Below are positions 22,857 to 32,566 of a DNA stretch of 64,000 nt, piece after piece. Position numbers and translations under genes: made by a program. The notes under the pieces were generated by a model, which searched no databases, had not been told where the DNA came from, and saw only the letters and a program-made list of their open reading frames with translations. Numbering within the stretch: the first letter of the stretch is position 1; the number at the start of each line of letters is the position of its first letter. The stretch comes from Maioricimonas rarisocia (lineage in GTDB: Bacteria; Planctomycetota; Planctomycetia; Planctomycetales; Planctomycetaceae), in NCBI RefSeq assembly GCF_007747795.1, contig NZ_CP036275.1:5696001-5760000 (forward strand). The letters are read 5' to 3'.

Positions 22857-23366
22857 TCACTCGTTGTCGTCGTCGTCCGCCGACTCCCCGTCGGAGACAA
22901 ACTGCACGGGATCGCCAACCCGGATCGTGCCCGGCTCGACGACGATGGTGGTGATCCCGCCATGTCCCCGCATGGCATTGTAACCGCCATCTCCGAGCAC
23001 CTCTTCCATCAGCGAACAGGGATGGCAATACCCCGTCCCTTCCAGCAGGACTTCCCCGATACGGAACCGCTTGTTCTTCAGGGACGCGAGATTGATTCCC
23101 GAGACGACGAGATTCCGGCGGACCTTCGCAGGGGACACGTCGTCAAGCCGACAGAGCGCCGCAATCACCGGCAGATGCTCCTGCTGAATCAGCGTCACCT
23201 GCCGCTTCGAGCCCTTCCCCGACGTCGCATGGTGATCCCCATCGAGCCCCGTCCCGACCTCCACCTTCGCCGATTCGACCGACGTCACCTCCGCCCGCCG
23301 CGTTGACGACAGCCCGATCCACTCCAGCCGACCGGTGTGCGGTTGATGATTCATCAGTTCTTTCAT
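22857..23366 (-). CDS. MOSC domain protein
   Basis: 169-residue protein with the MOSC (molybdenum cofactor sulfurase C-terminal) fold. The motif GLDGDHH, the conserved NLVVSGINL and the cysteine in CHPCSLMEE are typical. Members bind sulfur or molybdenum cofactor; a YiiM-like detoxifying role is possible. Start at ATG 23366 is supported by GGAG 7 bases upstream; an ATG four codons later is possible. Acidic tail [11 protein letters not shown]. It shares a 119-base divergent promoter region with the gene at 23486. Confidence 0.9.
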   Translation of the reverse strand: MKELMNHQPHTGRLEWIGLSSTRRAEVTSVESAKVEVGTGLDGDHHATSGKGSKRQVTLIQQEHLPVIAALCRLDDVSPAKVRRNLVVSGINLASLKNKRFRIGEVLLEGTGYCHPCSLMEEVLGDGGYNAMRGHGGITTIVVEPGTIRVGDPVQFVSDGESADDDDNE

Positions 23367-23485
23367 GTTGCCACTCCGAAGGCATCCGTCTGGCGGCCAC
23401 GCACGATTGCGTACGGCCCGTCTTTGAAGACAATCAGATCGGCGATTCACGCTGCACGCATTCACCGTCCCAAGGATCATACGGA

Positions 23486-24271
23486 ATGGCCTCCGCCAAA
23501 TCTCCCGAAGACGTCCGCCGGCTGGCCCGTGAAGGGACGCTCACCGGACCGACATCCGGACAGGCACACGGTTTTACGCAGGCCAATCTCGTCATTCTGC
23601 CCCGGGAACATGCGTTTCCGTTCCTCCTCTTCTGCCAGCGCAATCCGCGCCCCTGCCCTGTACTCGAAGTGACCGAACCAGGTGATCCTGTTCCCCGGCG
23701 GTACGCTCCAACCGCCGATCTGCGGACCGATCTGCCCTGCTATCGCGTCTGGCGTAACGGCGAACTGGCCGGTGAACCAACCGACATCACCGACCTGTGG
23801 CGGGACGATTTTGTCTCGTTTCTGATCGGCTGCTCATTCACCTTCGAATCGGCCCTGCTCGAAGCCGGCTTGCCCGTGCGTCACATCGAACAGGACTGCA
23901 ACGTCCCCATGTACCGCACCAGCATCGCGTGCACGCCCGCACCGCCGTTCGCGGGGAATCTCGTCGTCTCGATGCGGCCCTTCCTTCCAGCCCAAGCGAT
24001 CCAGGCAATCCAGATCACGTCCCGATTTCCCGCCGTGCATGGTGCTCCGGTCCACTTCGGCGATCCCGCGCAGATCGGCATCGAGGATCTGGGCCGCCCC
24101 GACTTCGGAGACCCGGTCGAGATCCATCCCGGCGAGACGCCGGTCTTCTGGGCGTGCGGCGTCACCCCGCAGGTGGCACTGATGCAGGCCCGCCTCCCGC
24201 TGGTCATCACGCACAGCCCCGGCTGTATGTTCGTAACCGATCGTCGCGACGCGGAACTGGCAGGCATCTGA
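23486..24271 (+). CDS. D-glutamate cyclase-like protein (DUF1445)
   Basis: 261-residue protein of the DUF1445 / putative hydro-lyase family, whose mammalian relative is D-glutamate cyclase. Signature stretches include [37 protein letters not shown] and a C-terminal [12 protein letters not shown]. Start at ATG 23486, with AAGGA about 9 bases upstream. Full length. Single gene, divergent from the MOSC operon. Confidence 0.9.
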   Translation: MASAKSPEDVRRLAREGTLTGPTSGQAHGFTQANLVILPREHAFPFLLFCQRNPRPCPVLEVTEPGDPVPRRYAPTADLRTDLPCYRVWRNGELAGEPTDITDLWRDDFVSFLIGCSFTFESALLEAGLPVRHIEQDCNVPMYRTSIACTPAPPFAGNLVVSMRPFLPAQAIQAIQITSRFPAVHGAPVHFGDPAQIGIEDLGRPDFGDPVEIHPGETPVFWACGVTPQVALMQARLPLVITHSPGCMFVTDRRDAELAGI

Positions 24272-24512
24272 GCACCACTTCCTGAGAAGCTGGGCAGACC
24301 CGCTCGAGTTTGCCGGCATCGTTCCCTCGTCGCGGCATTTTCCGCAGAAGCGCTACAGGCGATTCCCTGCGCAAGTGCCTTACGTCCCGGAGAACCCGTC
24401 AAGTTCCTCCAGCCGGGCCGCCGACATCCTCGGTAACGGACTGATCGTGCGGCCCGACGGACATGTGCGCGGGGGGAGGGGCTGCACGACAAGCTGGGGG
24501 AAGGGGGAACGT

Positions 24513-27485
24513 ATGCTTTCTGCGCGCTGGCGCTGGGGTGCCCGCCTCCTTCTGGGGGCTACCCTGGGAGGCATGACGATCGGCACGGTGGGCTGTCACC
24601 GGTCTTACTACCGCGAACAGGCGGACATCGAAGCCACGGCTCTCATCTACGAGAAGTCGGACGATCCCCGCTGGGCGGTTCACGACTTCACGATCCAGCC
24701 GGATCGCCGCAGTCGATACGCCGACCCCTACAATCCCGACTTCCCGCCGATGCCGCCGGACGACCCGGCATCGCACCAGCTCATGCACTGCGTTTACGGC
24801 AAGAAGGGCTATTCCAAGTGGGATGAGAACGGTCACATCGTCGACCTGGAGAATCCCGGCTGGGAGATGTACCTGGGCGAGTATGCCCGCTTCGACGAAG
24901 ACGGGAACGTCCTGCTCGGCCTCGAAGATGCCGTCCGCATCGCCCGCATCCATTCGCCCGACTACCAGGAAGAGCTCGAAACGCTCTACCTCTCCGCGCT
25001 CGACGTCAGCACCGAACGGTTCCGCTTCGATGTCCAGTTCTTCGGCAACGTCGATCTGACCACGCAGCATCTGGGACAGGTTCGCCCCGGCGGCGAGCTC
25101 AATGCCCTCACGCTCGACACCGGACTGACGGCCCGCAAACAGCTGGCCACTGCCGGCGAACTGCTGGTCGGCTTCGCGAATTCGACGGTCTGGGAATTCA
25201 CGGGGAACGACTCCACGTTCACCACGTCGCTGCTGAACTTCAGCTTCATCCAGCCGCTGCTCCGTGCCGGTGGACGGGCCGTCGCACTCGAACAGCTCAC
25301 GATTGCCGAACGAACACTGCTCGGAAACCTGCGGGCGATGGAGCGGTACCGCCAGGGATTCTTTACCGACATCGCCATCGGTGAATCCGGCGTGCAGGGA
25401 CCACAACGCCGCGGTGGTTTCTTCGGCGGTACCGGCCTGACCGGTTTCACCGGAACGGGTAGCGGCGGCTTCGGTGGTGTCGGGGCCGCGACCGGTTTCG
25501 GCGGCGGATTCGGCGGCGGAGGTGCTGGCGGGGCAACGGGGGGTGGATCCGGCTTCGCCGGTGGTGGTGCAGGTACGGTCGGCGGCTTCATCGGTCTGCT
25601 GCAGCGACTTCAGCAGATCCGCAATACCGAGAACGCCCTCAACCTGCAGCTCCGCACGCTCGCGCTGCTTGAAGCGAACCTCGATGCCGGCCTCATCGAT
25701 ATCGCTCAGGTCGACCAGTTCCGGCAGAGTATCGAGACCGAACGGGCCAATCTGCTGCAGGCACGCAACGCTCTCGAATCCAGTTTCGACAACTTCAAGC
25801 GGGACACGCTTGGCCTGCCTCCCGACCTGCCGATGGCACTGGACGACCAATACATCCACCAGTTCCAGTTCATCAGTCCCTCACTCTCCGAGACCCAGGG
25901 CCTCATCAATGAAGACCTCGACACCTTCGGCGAACTGGCACTCGAGCCGGAGCCCGAACGCCTGAGGGCAACATTCGACCGTCTCGACGCCGATCGGGAG
26001 GCGCTGCTCGCACACGTCAACGACATTCCAGTTGACTTTGACAAGCTGATGGACGCCGCGCCGAAGCGTCTGGCAGCCATGACCGAGACCGAACGAAACC
26101 TGTTCGAACGGGATGTCGAGCGACTCCGCGACAACCTGGAAAGTCTCCGTCAGCGGCTCAACGGCATTGGGGACGCCGTCGCGACGCTCCGCGAAACCTT
26201 GACGGACGAGAATACCTCCGTCATCGCGGACTCCATCGTCGAGCAGTTCACCGAGCTGAAGAACATTGCCGGCGAACTTTCGCTCGTGCAGGCTCGTGCC
26301 CGTCTCGAAGCGATCACCGTCGAGAAGATCGACCTCACTCCGGAGGTGGCCCTCGAAATCGCCCGTGCCAACCGTCTCGACTGGATGAACAACCGGGCAG
26401 CCCTCGTCGACACCTGGCGGTTGATCGAGTTCAACGCGAACCGTCTCAAATCGGATCTGTCGATCGAATTCGAAGGGGACATCCAGACTGTCGGCAATAA
26501 CCCGGTCCGGTTCCGCGACTCCAATGGCTCGCTCCGCGCCTCGATCCAGTTTGATCCGCCACTGACGCGACTGACAGAGCGAAACAACTTCCGGCAGCAG
26601 CTGATCGAGTACCAGCAGAGCCGCCGGCAGATGATCCAGTTCGAGGACGGCATCCACCAGACGATGCGTCAGATCCTGCGTGACATCGAACAGTTGCGCG
26701 TCAATCTCGAGATCCAGCGGCGAGCCGTGACGATCGCCATCCGCCGCGTCGACCAGACGCGCGAAACACTCAGCGAGCCGGTTCCCCCCACGCAGCCCGG
26801 CCAGCCGCCGCAGGCCCTTGGCCCGACCGCGGCCCAGAACCTGCTGTTCGCCCTCTCCGACCTGCGAAACACGCAGGACAACCTGATGAGTGTGTGGCTG
26901 AACTACGAAGCGGCCATCATGCGGCTGTACCGCGAGCTGGGCATCATGGCGATCGATGCCGACAATATGTGGGACCGCCAGCCGATCTTCCTGTCCGACC
27001 GGATGGACGCATCGGAAGACCCGCTCCCGCCGGCCGTCCCTCCCGAGTGGTTCCAGCAACTGGATACGCCGCCGGAACCGGGCGACGCCGACCTGCAGCA
27101 GGTGCCGCCCGCGCCACCCGCCGACGATCAGGGACCGCAGTTGCCTGGCGATCCACAGGCTGCTGAGGAACCGCGGTCACTCATCCGGCTGACCGGCTGG
27201 CTGGACCGGGAGAAGGAGCAGGCAGTGACGGGTCCGAACGATCCACCGCAGGAGCCATCGCAGCTGGCGACGGCACCGGACGCTTCGACGCCCGCCGCTG
27301 ACGTTCCACCGACGGTCGTGGAAATGCTCTCGAAACTCCGGAGCAGCGGCCAGCCGTCCCCGAAGCAGCGGCCGGTGCGTCCGTCGCGACCGGGCCCCGC
27401 GACGCATTTTCGAATCGTCGCCCCTCCGGACACCAAATCCGCGCCGACCGGTCGCGTGGCCGAACAGCCGCCCGTGGGCGAATGA
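24513..27485 (+). CDS. TolC-family outer membrane efflux lipoprotein
   Basis: 990-residue outer-membrane factor. The start ATG 24513 follows a GGGGG-rich ribosome site and gives a lipoprotein signal ending GTVGC-H. Two long alpha-hairpin halves are visible: EDAVRIARIHSPDYQEELETLYLSAL near residue 130, and EVALEIARANRLDWMNNRAALVDTW near 620. A glycine-rich stretch (nt 25420-25595) interrupts the first half and a coiled-coil insert separates the halves. A Pro/Ala-rich tail of about 170 residues ends the protein. It is twice the usual TolC length, as in other planctomycetes. It is followed by a terminator, then the HlyD and MacB-type genes that complete the exporter. Confidence 0.9.
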   Translation: MLSARWRWGARLLLGATLGGMTIGTVGCHRSYYREQADIEATALIYEKSDDPRWAVHDFTIQPDRRSRYADPYNPDFPPMPPDDPASHQLMHCVYGKKGYSKWDENGHIVDLENPGWEMYLGEYARFDEDGNVLLGLEDAVRIARIHSPDYQEELETLYLSALDVSTERFRFDVQFFGNVDLTTQHLGQVRPGGELNALTLDTGLTARKQLATAGELLVGFANSTVWEFTGNDSTFTTSLLNFSFIQPLLRAGGRAVALEQLTIAERTLLGNLRAMERYRQGFFTDIAIGESGVQGPQRRGGFFGGTGLTGFTGTGSGGFGGVGAATGFGGGFGGGGAGGATGGGSGFAGGGAGTVGGFIGLLQRLQQIRNTENALNLQLRTLALLEANLDAGLIDIAQVDQFRQSIETERANLLQARNALESSFDNFKRDTLGLPPDLPMALDDQYIHQFQFISPSLSETQGLINEDLDTFGELALEPEPERLRATFDRLDADREALLAHVNDIPVDFDKLMDAAPKRLAAMTETERNLFERDVERLRDNLESLRQRLNGIGDAVATLRETLTDENTSVIADSIVEQFTELKNIAGELSLVQARARLEAITVEKIDLTPEVALEIARANRLDWMNNRAALVDTWRLIEFNANRLKSDLSIEFEGDIQTVGNNPVRFRDSNGSLRASIQFDPPLTRLTERNNFRQQLIEYQQSRRQMIQFEDGIHQTMRQILRDIEQLRVNLEIQRRAVTIAIRRVDQTRETLSEPVPPTQPGQPPQALGPTAAQNLLFALSDLRNTQDNLMSVWLNYEAAIMRLYRELGIMAIDADNMWDRQPIFLSDRMDASEDPLPPAVPPEWFQQLDTPPEPGDADLQQVPPAPPADDQGPQLPGDPQAAEEPRSLIRLTGWLDREKEQAVTGPNDPPQEPSQLATAPDASTPAADVPPTVVEMLSKLRSSGQPSPKQRPVRPSRPGPATHFRIVAPPDTKSAPTGRVAEQPPVGE

Positions 27486-27812
27486 TGCCAGACTGTTTCC
27501 CGATCGCGTTCAGGTCATCGCCGGCCTGAACGCGTCTTTTCTGCGCCACTTCAGACGCGCTGTGCCACTGCAGACGCGTTGCGCCCGGCTGTGCGGGAGA
27601 TGGCACCAGTCGGCGGTCCGTACTGCCGCTCGATGCAGGCCTCAGAGTTGCTCCGATCGGCAGGACCGGTGCATCTGCTATCTTCACAATTGTGCGGTGC
27701 GGTCGCCGGAACACTCTCGCCCCGAGCCTCTTTCGAGTTACAATGAAACCCGCGGAGGTGGGTCCTGCCCAGCTTGCGCCCGGCACAACGGGCGTCACAC
27801 CCTTAGATTCAG
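27486..27812. promoter_or_regulatory. Gap between TolC and HlyD genes: terminator and likely new promoter
   Basis: 327 bases. The first part holds the intrinsic terminator. Further on, TACAAT at 27739-27744 is a good -10 hexamer, but no convincing -35 lies 16-18 bases upstream. The adaptor gene begins 68 bases later. Confidence 0.4.
27505..27541 (+). terminator. Rho-independent terminator of the TolC-family gene
   Basis: Perfect 10-bp stem CGCGTTCAGG / CCTGAACGCG with a 10-base loop, followed directly by TCTTTTCT. Located 20 bases after the stop codon. Confidence 0.85.
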
Positions 27813-29621
27813 ATGACCAGCAGTCCTATGGCCACCACAGTTGACCAGTCTCCTGCTGCGCGGTCCACTTCCGGCAGCCCGTCTCCCCCGCACCGTCAAC
27901 GACGTTCCATTGGCAAGTTCGTCGTGATTCTCCTCTTTCTCTGTGCCGTGGGAGCCGGGGCCTTCTATGCCCTCCCCTTCGCACTGAAGGCCACGTCGAG
28001 TCGCGACGACATCGGCGTCCTCACATTCCCCGTGCAGACGCAGCGACTGCGTGTGACCGTGACGGCCGACGGCACGATCGAGAGTGCCAGCAACGTCGAT
28101 ATCAAGTGTCTGGTGCCCGGAGGTTCAACGGTCCTGTCGATCGTTCCGGACGGCACCGAAGTGGACGCCGGCGACGAGATTATCCGTCTCGATTCTTCAC
28201 AGATCGAAGACGAACTGAGCACGCAGAAGATCAACTACGAACGGGCCCTGGCGACCAAGATCCAGTCCGAAGAAGACTACGCCGCTTCGACGATCGCCGT
28301 TCAGGAATACGAGCAGGGAACGTTCGTCCAGGAACTGCAGCAGGCCGAAGCGCAGATCAAGATCGCGCTGGAGAATCTCCGCAGTGCCGAAAACGTGCTG
28401 AAGTATTCCGAACGGATGGTCCGCAAGGGCTTCGTGACGCCGCTGCAGCGGGACGCCGACGCCTTTGCCGTCGAACGGGCCAAACTCGATCTCGAAGTCG
28501 CCGAGACCGCCAAGAAGGTTCTCGTCGAGTTCACCAAACCAAAGATGATGAAAGAGCTGATCGCCAAGCGGGAAGCCGCGGCCGCCAAGCTCCGCTCCGA
28601 CGAGGCCGCACTCGAACTCGAGCAGGCCAAGCTCGAAAGACTCGAGAAGCAGCTGGCCAACTGCGTGATCACGGCCCCCCAACGAGGGATGGTCGTCTAC
28701 GCCAACGAGCGGGGACGCCGCGGCAGTTCGGGCGTCGAAATCGAGGAGGGTGCCGTCGTCCGCGAACAGCAGACAATCGTCCGGCTGCCTGACCTCACAC
28801 GCATGCAGGTCAAGGTGACCGTACACGAATCCAAGGTCGATCAGCTCAAGGTCGGCATGCCTGCACGAATCGTCATTCAGGATCGCGAGCTGTCCGGCAA
28901 CGTCGTCTCCGTCGCCAACCAGCCCGAGCCGAACAGCTTCTTCTCGGCCAACGTCAAGGAATACGCGACAACTGTCGCGATCGACGGCGAAACGAAGAGC
29001 CTTCGCCCCGGCATGAGTGCCGAAGTCGAAATCCTGCTCGCCGATCTTCCTGACCGCGTCGTCATCCCGATTTCGTCCGTGGTCGAACGGCGAGGCAAAT
29101 TCTACTGCTGGGTGGAAGCCGGCGACGAGCACGAGAAGCGCCCCCTCAAGCTGGGAGCCACCGACGACACTTACATCGAAGTCGTCGACGGCGTGAAAGT
29201 CGGAGACCTGGTGCTCCGCAATCCGCGGGCCGTCCTTGCAGAAGCCCGTATGGAGGTGACTGACGGAGACTCCGAAGACGACGAAGACTCGTTCGGCCCG
29301 GCCGGCGATCGCGAGAAACCCTCGCCCGGCGGTCCTCCCGCAGGAGGCCCCGGAGCCGGACCTCGGACCACCGGTCCAGGAGAGGGCGGTCCAGACGCAC
29401 AGCGCCGCTTCGACCCCATGCAGTTCGATGCCGACGGCGACGGTAAACTTTCTCTTGATGAAGCCCCCGAACGCATGAAAGCCCGCTTCGCGGACATGGA
29501 CGCGGACGGCGACGGCTTCGCGACCCGGGCCGAAGTGAACGCCTTTTCGCAGAAGATGCGGGCACAGCGCGAGTCGGAAGGAGGCGGCCCGCCGGCGGCA
29601 GGCGGAGGTCGCCCCGAATGA
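27813..29621 (+). CDS. HlyD/MacA-type periplasmic adaptor with C-terminal EF-hands
   Basis: 602-residue membrane fusion protein linking an inner-membrane ABC exporter to a TolC channel. One membrane anchor (about 32-54), lipoyl/barrel part with VTADGTIESASNVDIKCLVPG, a long coiled-coil hairpin (about 130-285), then barrel strands (MQVKVTVHESKVDQLKVGM, LRPGMSAEVEIL). Past residue 490 comes a Gly/Pro-rich linker and a pair of EF-hand loops, DADGDGKLSLDE and DMDADGDGFATRAE (about residues 543-585), which should bind Ca2+ in the periplasm. The stop codon overlaps the next gene's start (ATGA). Confidence 0.92.
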   Translation: MTSSPMATTVDQSPAARSTSGSPSPPHRQRRSIGKFVVILLFLCAVGAGAFYALPFALKATSSRDDIGVLTFPVQTQRLRVTVTADGTIESASNVDIKCLVPGGSTVLSIVPDGTEVDAGDEIIRLDSSQIEDELSTQKINYERALATKIQSEEDYAASTIAVQEYEQGTFVQELQQAEAQIKIALENLRSAENVLKYSERMVRKGFVTPLQRDADAFAVERAKLDLEVAETAKKVLVEFTKPKMMKELIAKREAAAAKLRSDEAALELEQAKLERLEKQLANCVITAPQRGMVVYANERGRRGSSGVEIEEGAVVREQQTIVRLPDLTRMQVKVTVHESKVDQLKVGMPARIVIQDRELSGNVVSVANQPEPNSFFSANVKEYATTVAIDGETKSLRPGMSAEVEILLADLPDRVVIPISSVVERRGKFYCWVEAGDEHEKRPLKLGATDDTYIEVVDGVKVGDLVLRNPRAVLAEARMEVTDGDSEDDEDSFGPAGDREKPSPGGPPAGGPGAGPRTTGPGEGGPDAQRRFDPMQFDADGDGKLSLDEAPERMKARFADMDADGDGFATRAEVNAFSQKMRAQRESEGGGPPAAGGGRPE

Positions 29622-30952
29622 ACTACCTGATTCGGACGCTGCAGCTCGGCTACAAAAGCCTCTGGCTGCATAAGCTCCGGTCCGGTCTGGCCATGCTCGG
29701 CATCCTCATCGGCGTGACGGCCGTCATCTGGCTCGTCGCGCTCGGTGAAGGAGTCAGCTATCAGGCCCAGCAGCAGATCAAGGACCTCGGGGCCACCAAC
29801 ATCATCATCAAGAGCTCGAAACCTGCGCAAGGCTCGACCGGCGACAGTGGACTGGTCATTGCCTACGGCCTGACCCGCGCGGACTACGAACGCATCATCG
29901 AAAGCGTTCCGACCATCACCCGTGCCGTCCCCATGCGGGAGATCTCCACGACCAGTCGGGCACAGGGCCGCAGCGCCGAAGTGCAGTTGCTCGGCATCAC
30001 CGAGGACTACTTCAGCATTAACCATCTCAAGGTCTCCCGGGGCCGACTGCTCGCTCCGCATGATCTGGAGCGCCGTGAGAACGTCTGCGTCATCGGCGAT
30101 GCGACGGCCGAGGCCCTCTTCAAGCATGAAGACCCGATCGGCAAGACGATCGAACTCGCCTACAACAACACCTCCGACCTGTTTGTTGTCGTCGGCATCA
30201 CGCAGTCCCGTACGCCGACCGCAGCCATCGGCGGCAGCCTTGCCGGTCGCGACTACAACTTCGACGTCTATATCCCGCTATCCACCTTCCGCGCCCGTAT
30301 CGGCGATCAGGTGATCACCTCCCGTTCGGGTGGCTTCGAAGGGGAACTGGTCGAACTCAACCAGATCACCGTGACCGTCGACGACGTCGAACACGTTGAA
30401 GACGCCGCCGACATCGTCACCATCCTGCTCGAGAAGTACCACAAGTACCAGGACTACTCGATCGTCGTTCCCAAGGAACTGCTCCGGCAGGCCGAGATGC
30501 TGCGGCTGATGTTCAACGTGCTGCTGGTGCTGATCGCCGGCATCTCGCTGGTGGTCGGCGGCATCGGCATCATGAACATCATGCTGGCCACGGTGACAGA
30601 GCGGACCCGCGAGATCGGCATCCGCCGCGCCATCGGCGCCACCCAGCCCGATATCGTCTGGCAGTTTCTCGGAGAAACCGTGGTGCTCTCCGGCACGGGA
30701 GGACTGCTCGGTGTTGCCGCCGGTTTCCTCTGCTACCCGGTCGTCGGCGGCATTCAGTTCGCCGTCCAGCAATCAGTCCCCGATCTCTGGGAAACCATCC
30801 CTCCAACGATCCGCGATCTCGAACCGATGGTCGCCCCCTGGTCGATCATTGCCGCCTTCGGGATCTCCGTCGGAGTCGGTGTGTTGTTCGGGCTCTACCC
30901 GGCCCGTCGCGCCGCCATGATGGATCCGATCGAAGCCCTCCGCCACGAGTGA
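29618..30952 (+). CDS. MacB-type ABC transporter permease
   Basis: 444-residue permease of the MacB/FtsX type. The first membrane segment (about 20-45, KLRSGLAMLGILIGVTAVIWL) is followed by a large periplasmic MacB_PCD domain and then three C-terminal segments. These include the typical VGGIGIMNIMLATVTERTREIGIRRAIGA stretch and a final RRAAMMDPIEALRHE. In enteric MacB the ATPase is fused to this part; here it is the separate next gene. Translationally coupled to the adaptor gene. Confidence 0.94.
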   Translation: MNYLIRTLQLGYKSLWLHKLRSGLAMLGILIGVTAVIWLVALGEGVSYQAQQQIKDLGATNIIIKSSKPAQGSTGDSGLVIAYGLTRADYERIIESVPTITRAVPMREISTTSRAQGRSAEVQLLGITEDYFSINHLKVSRGRLLAPHDLERRENVCVIGDATAEALFKHEDPIGKTIELAYNNTSDLFVVVGITQSRTPTAAIGGSLAGRDYNFDVYIPLSTFRARIGDQVITSRSGGFEGELVELNQITVTVDDVEHVEDAADIVTILLEKYHKYQDYSIVVPKELLRQAEMLRLMFNVLLVLIAGISLVVGGIGIMNIMLATVTERTREIGIRRAIGATQPDIVWQFLGETVVLSGTGGLLGVAAGFLCYPVVGGIQFAVQQSVPDLWETIPPTIRDLEPMVAPWSIIAAFGISVGVGVLFGLYPARRAAMMDPIEALRHE

Positions 30953-31027
30953 TCCTCGCCATAATCGGTGGTCACCATTTTCCGGCATGGTGGCCACCTG
31001 CCGCGAACTGCATCTGAGACCTGCACC

Positions 31028-31741
31028 ATGTCTACCGCTTCGACTGCATCGCGCCTGGCTGCACGGATCATCGATATCCACAAGTTCTACGAACTGGGCG
31101 AAGTCAACGTGCATGCGCTGCGCGGCGTCTCCGCCGAGTTCCCCGAAGGCGATTTCGTCGCCATCATGGGTGCCTCCGGTAGCGGCAAGAGTACGATGCT
31201 GAATCTGCTCGGCGGACTCGATCGCCCGTCGAACGGACAGTACATCCTGGGCGGCGTCGACGTTTCCGGACTGACGGACATGGAGCTGTCCGAGATCCGC
31301 AATCAGATGATCGGGTTCATCTTCCAGTCGTATAACCTGATCGCTCAGTACACCGTGCTCGAGAACATTCAGATGCCGCTGCAGTACCGCCCGGGACGCC
31401 CTCCCGTCACGGCGGACGAAATCGATCGCTGCATCGAACTGGGTGTCATGGTCGGACTGGGAGACCGCCTGGATCACAAGCCGTTTCAGCTCTCCGGCGG
31501 ACAGCAACAGCGCGTCGCGATCGCCCGGGCCCTGGTCAACAACCCGGAAATCATTCTCGCAGACGAACCGACCGGTAACCTCGACTCGGTCACCAAGGCC
31601 GAGATCATGCAGATCCTCACCGATCTCAATCGCGAGGGACGCACCATCATCATGGTCACGCACGAGCCGGACATCGCCGAATACGCCCGCCACCAGATCA
31701 CCATGCGTGACGGCATCATCTTCGACGAAAAGTACGTGTGA
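31028..31741 (+). CDS. ABC transporter ATP-binding protein (MacB/LolD type)
   Basis: 237-residue ATPase that powers the adjacent MacB-type permease. Walker [10 protein letters not shown] (about 50-58), Q-loop IFQSYNL, signature LSGGQQQR, Walker [14 protein letters not shown] and the switch His in VTHEPD. The 76-base gap after the permease gene and the matching family leave little doubt that these genes form one exporter with the TolC and HlyD partners. Start ATG 31028 chosen to match the family's usual N terminus. Confidence 0.95.
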   Translation: MSTASTASRLAARIIDIHKFYELGEVNVHALRGVSAEFPEGDFVAIMGASGSGKSTMLNLLGGLDRPSNGQYILGGVDVSGLTDMELSEIRNQMIGFIFQSYNLIAQYTVLENIQMPLQYRPGRPPVTADEIDRCIELGVMVGLGDRLDHKPFQLSGGQQQRVAIARALVNNPEIILADEPTGNLDSVTKAEIMQILTDLNREGRTIIMVTHEPDIAEYARHQITMRDGIIFDEKYV

Positions 31742-31844
31742 CGCGACGTGACGGCTCGGACGACCGGAATCTGATTCGCAGGGTGTCTGCTCCCGAACCG
31801 CCCCTGGCCGCCTGCCGAAACGCGCCGGTCGATCCCTGAGATCG

Positions 31845-31860
31845 CTGTGCACATCCGCAC
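31845..31860 (-). promoter_or_regulatory. Candidate activator-binding dyad, copy 2
   Basis: CTGTGCACATCCGCAC, the exact reverse complement of 19683-19698. Its centre is about 125 bases upstream of the -24 element at 31977, a normal distance for a sigma-54 enhancer site. Confidence 0.5.
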
Positions 31861-31976
31861 GAATGGTCCCCGCAGTGTGCCGTCGCAGGTCGCCGGGACC
31901 ATCTCTCTTGCCGCTGCATCGCGTCATTTCCCCTGCGCACACCGGTTCCGGACGACTCATCCGGTCCAGTTCAGTC

Positions 31977-31992
31977 CGGCACGCGATCTGCT
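31977..31992 (+). promoter_or_regulatory. Sigma-54-type promoter for the CBS/USP cluster
   Basis: CGGCACGCGATCTGCT matches 10 of 12 consensus positions and has exact GG-N10-GC spacing. It lies 104 bases before the first CBS gene. Confidence 0.5.
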
Positions 31993-32095
31993 TCTTTTCA
32001 GCAGGCGGGCGGCGGTCGAGGTTCCCGGGGTGAATACCGCACCTCTCCGTCGTCGTCATCCACCCCTGAAACCCTGCAGAAACGGGGAACTGGTC

Positions 32096-32563
32096 ATGGG
32101 GCTGAAGGAAAACCTTGCCAACGAACCCGTCCGCCGGCTCAATCTCAGACCGGCCGTCATCGTCCCGCCCGAGGCGAAAATCCGTGAAGGCATCCTCGCC
32201 ATGCGGAATGCGCATCTCGGCTGCGTCATCATCGCCGGCGAGGACCACAAGCCGGTCGGCATGTTCACCGAGGGCATCCTGAGGCAACTGCTCGCCGAGA
32301 ACCCCGCGGTGATCGACGAGCCCATCGGAGACCGCGCCGCGCGCACGTTTCCGTGGGTCGCGCTCGACGATTCGATCCAGACCGTTCTGGATGCGATGCA
32401 GGCGAACAACACCCGCTTCATCTGCGTCGTCGATTCCGAAGGGCGTGTCTGCGCCCTGACCGGCCAGAAGGGCCTGATGGAGTATGTCGCCGAACATTTC
32501 CCGCGGCAGGTCATGGTGCAGCGTGTGGGAACCCCGTATGCCCGTCAGCGTGAAGGAGCCTGA
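32096..32563 (+). CDS. CBS-domain protein 1
   Basis: 155 residues with two CBS motifs (about 15-70 and 80-140, e.g. GCVIIAGEDHKPVGMFTEGIL and RFICVVDSEGRVCALTGQKGL). Such stand-alone CBS pairs (Bateman modules) bind adenine nucleotides and act as energy sensors. Start ATG 32096; the open frame upstream has no CBS features and runs through the promoter region. Three bases separate it from CBS protein 2. Confidence 0.88.
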   Translation: MGLKENLANEPVRRLNLRPAVIVPPEAKIREGILAMRNAHLGCVIIAGEDHKPVGMFTEGILRQLLAENPAVIDEPIGDRAARTFPWVALDDSIQTVLDAMQANNTRFICVVDSEGRVCALTGQKGLMEYVAEHFPRQVMVQRVGTPYARQREGA

Positions 32564-32566
32564 GCG

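Larger units (their letters stand above)
31742..32095. promoter_or_regulatory. Control region upstream of the CBS/USP cluster
   Basis: 354 bases without a gene. It contains the second 16-base dyad sequence (31845-31860) and a -24/-12 element (31977-31992), an arrangement typical of NtrC-type activation at a distance. Confidence 0.5.
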
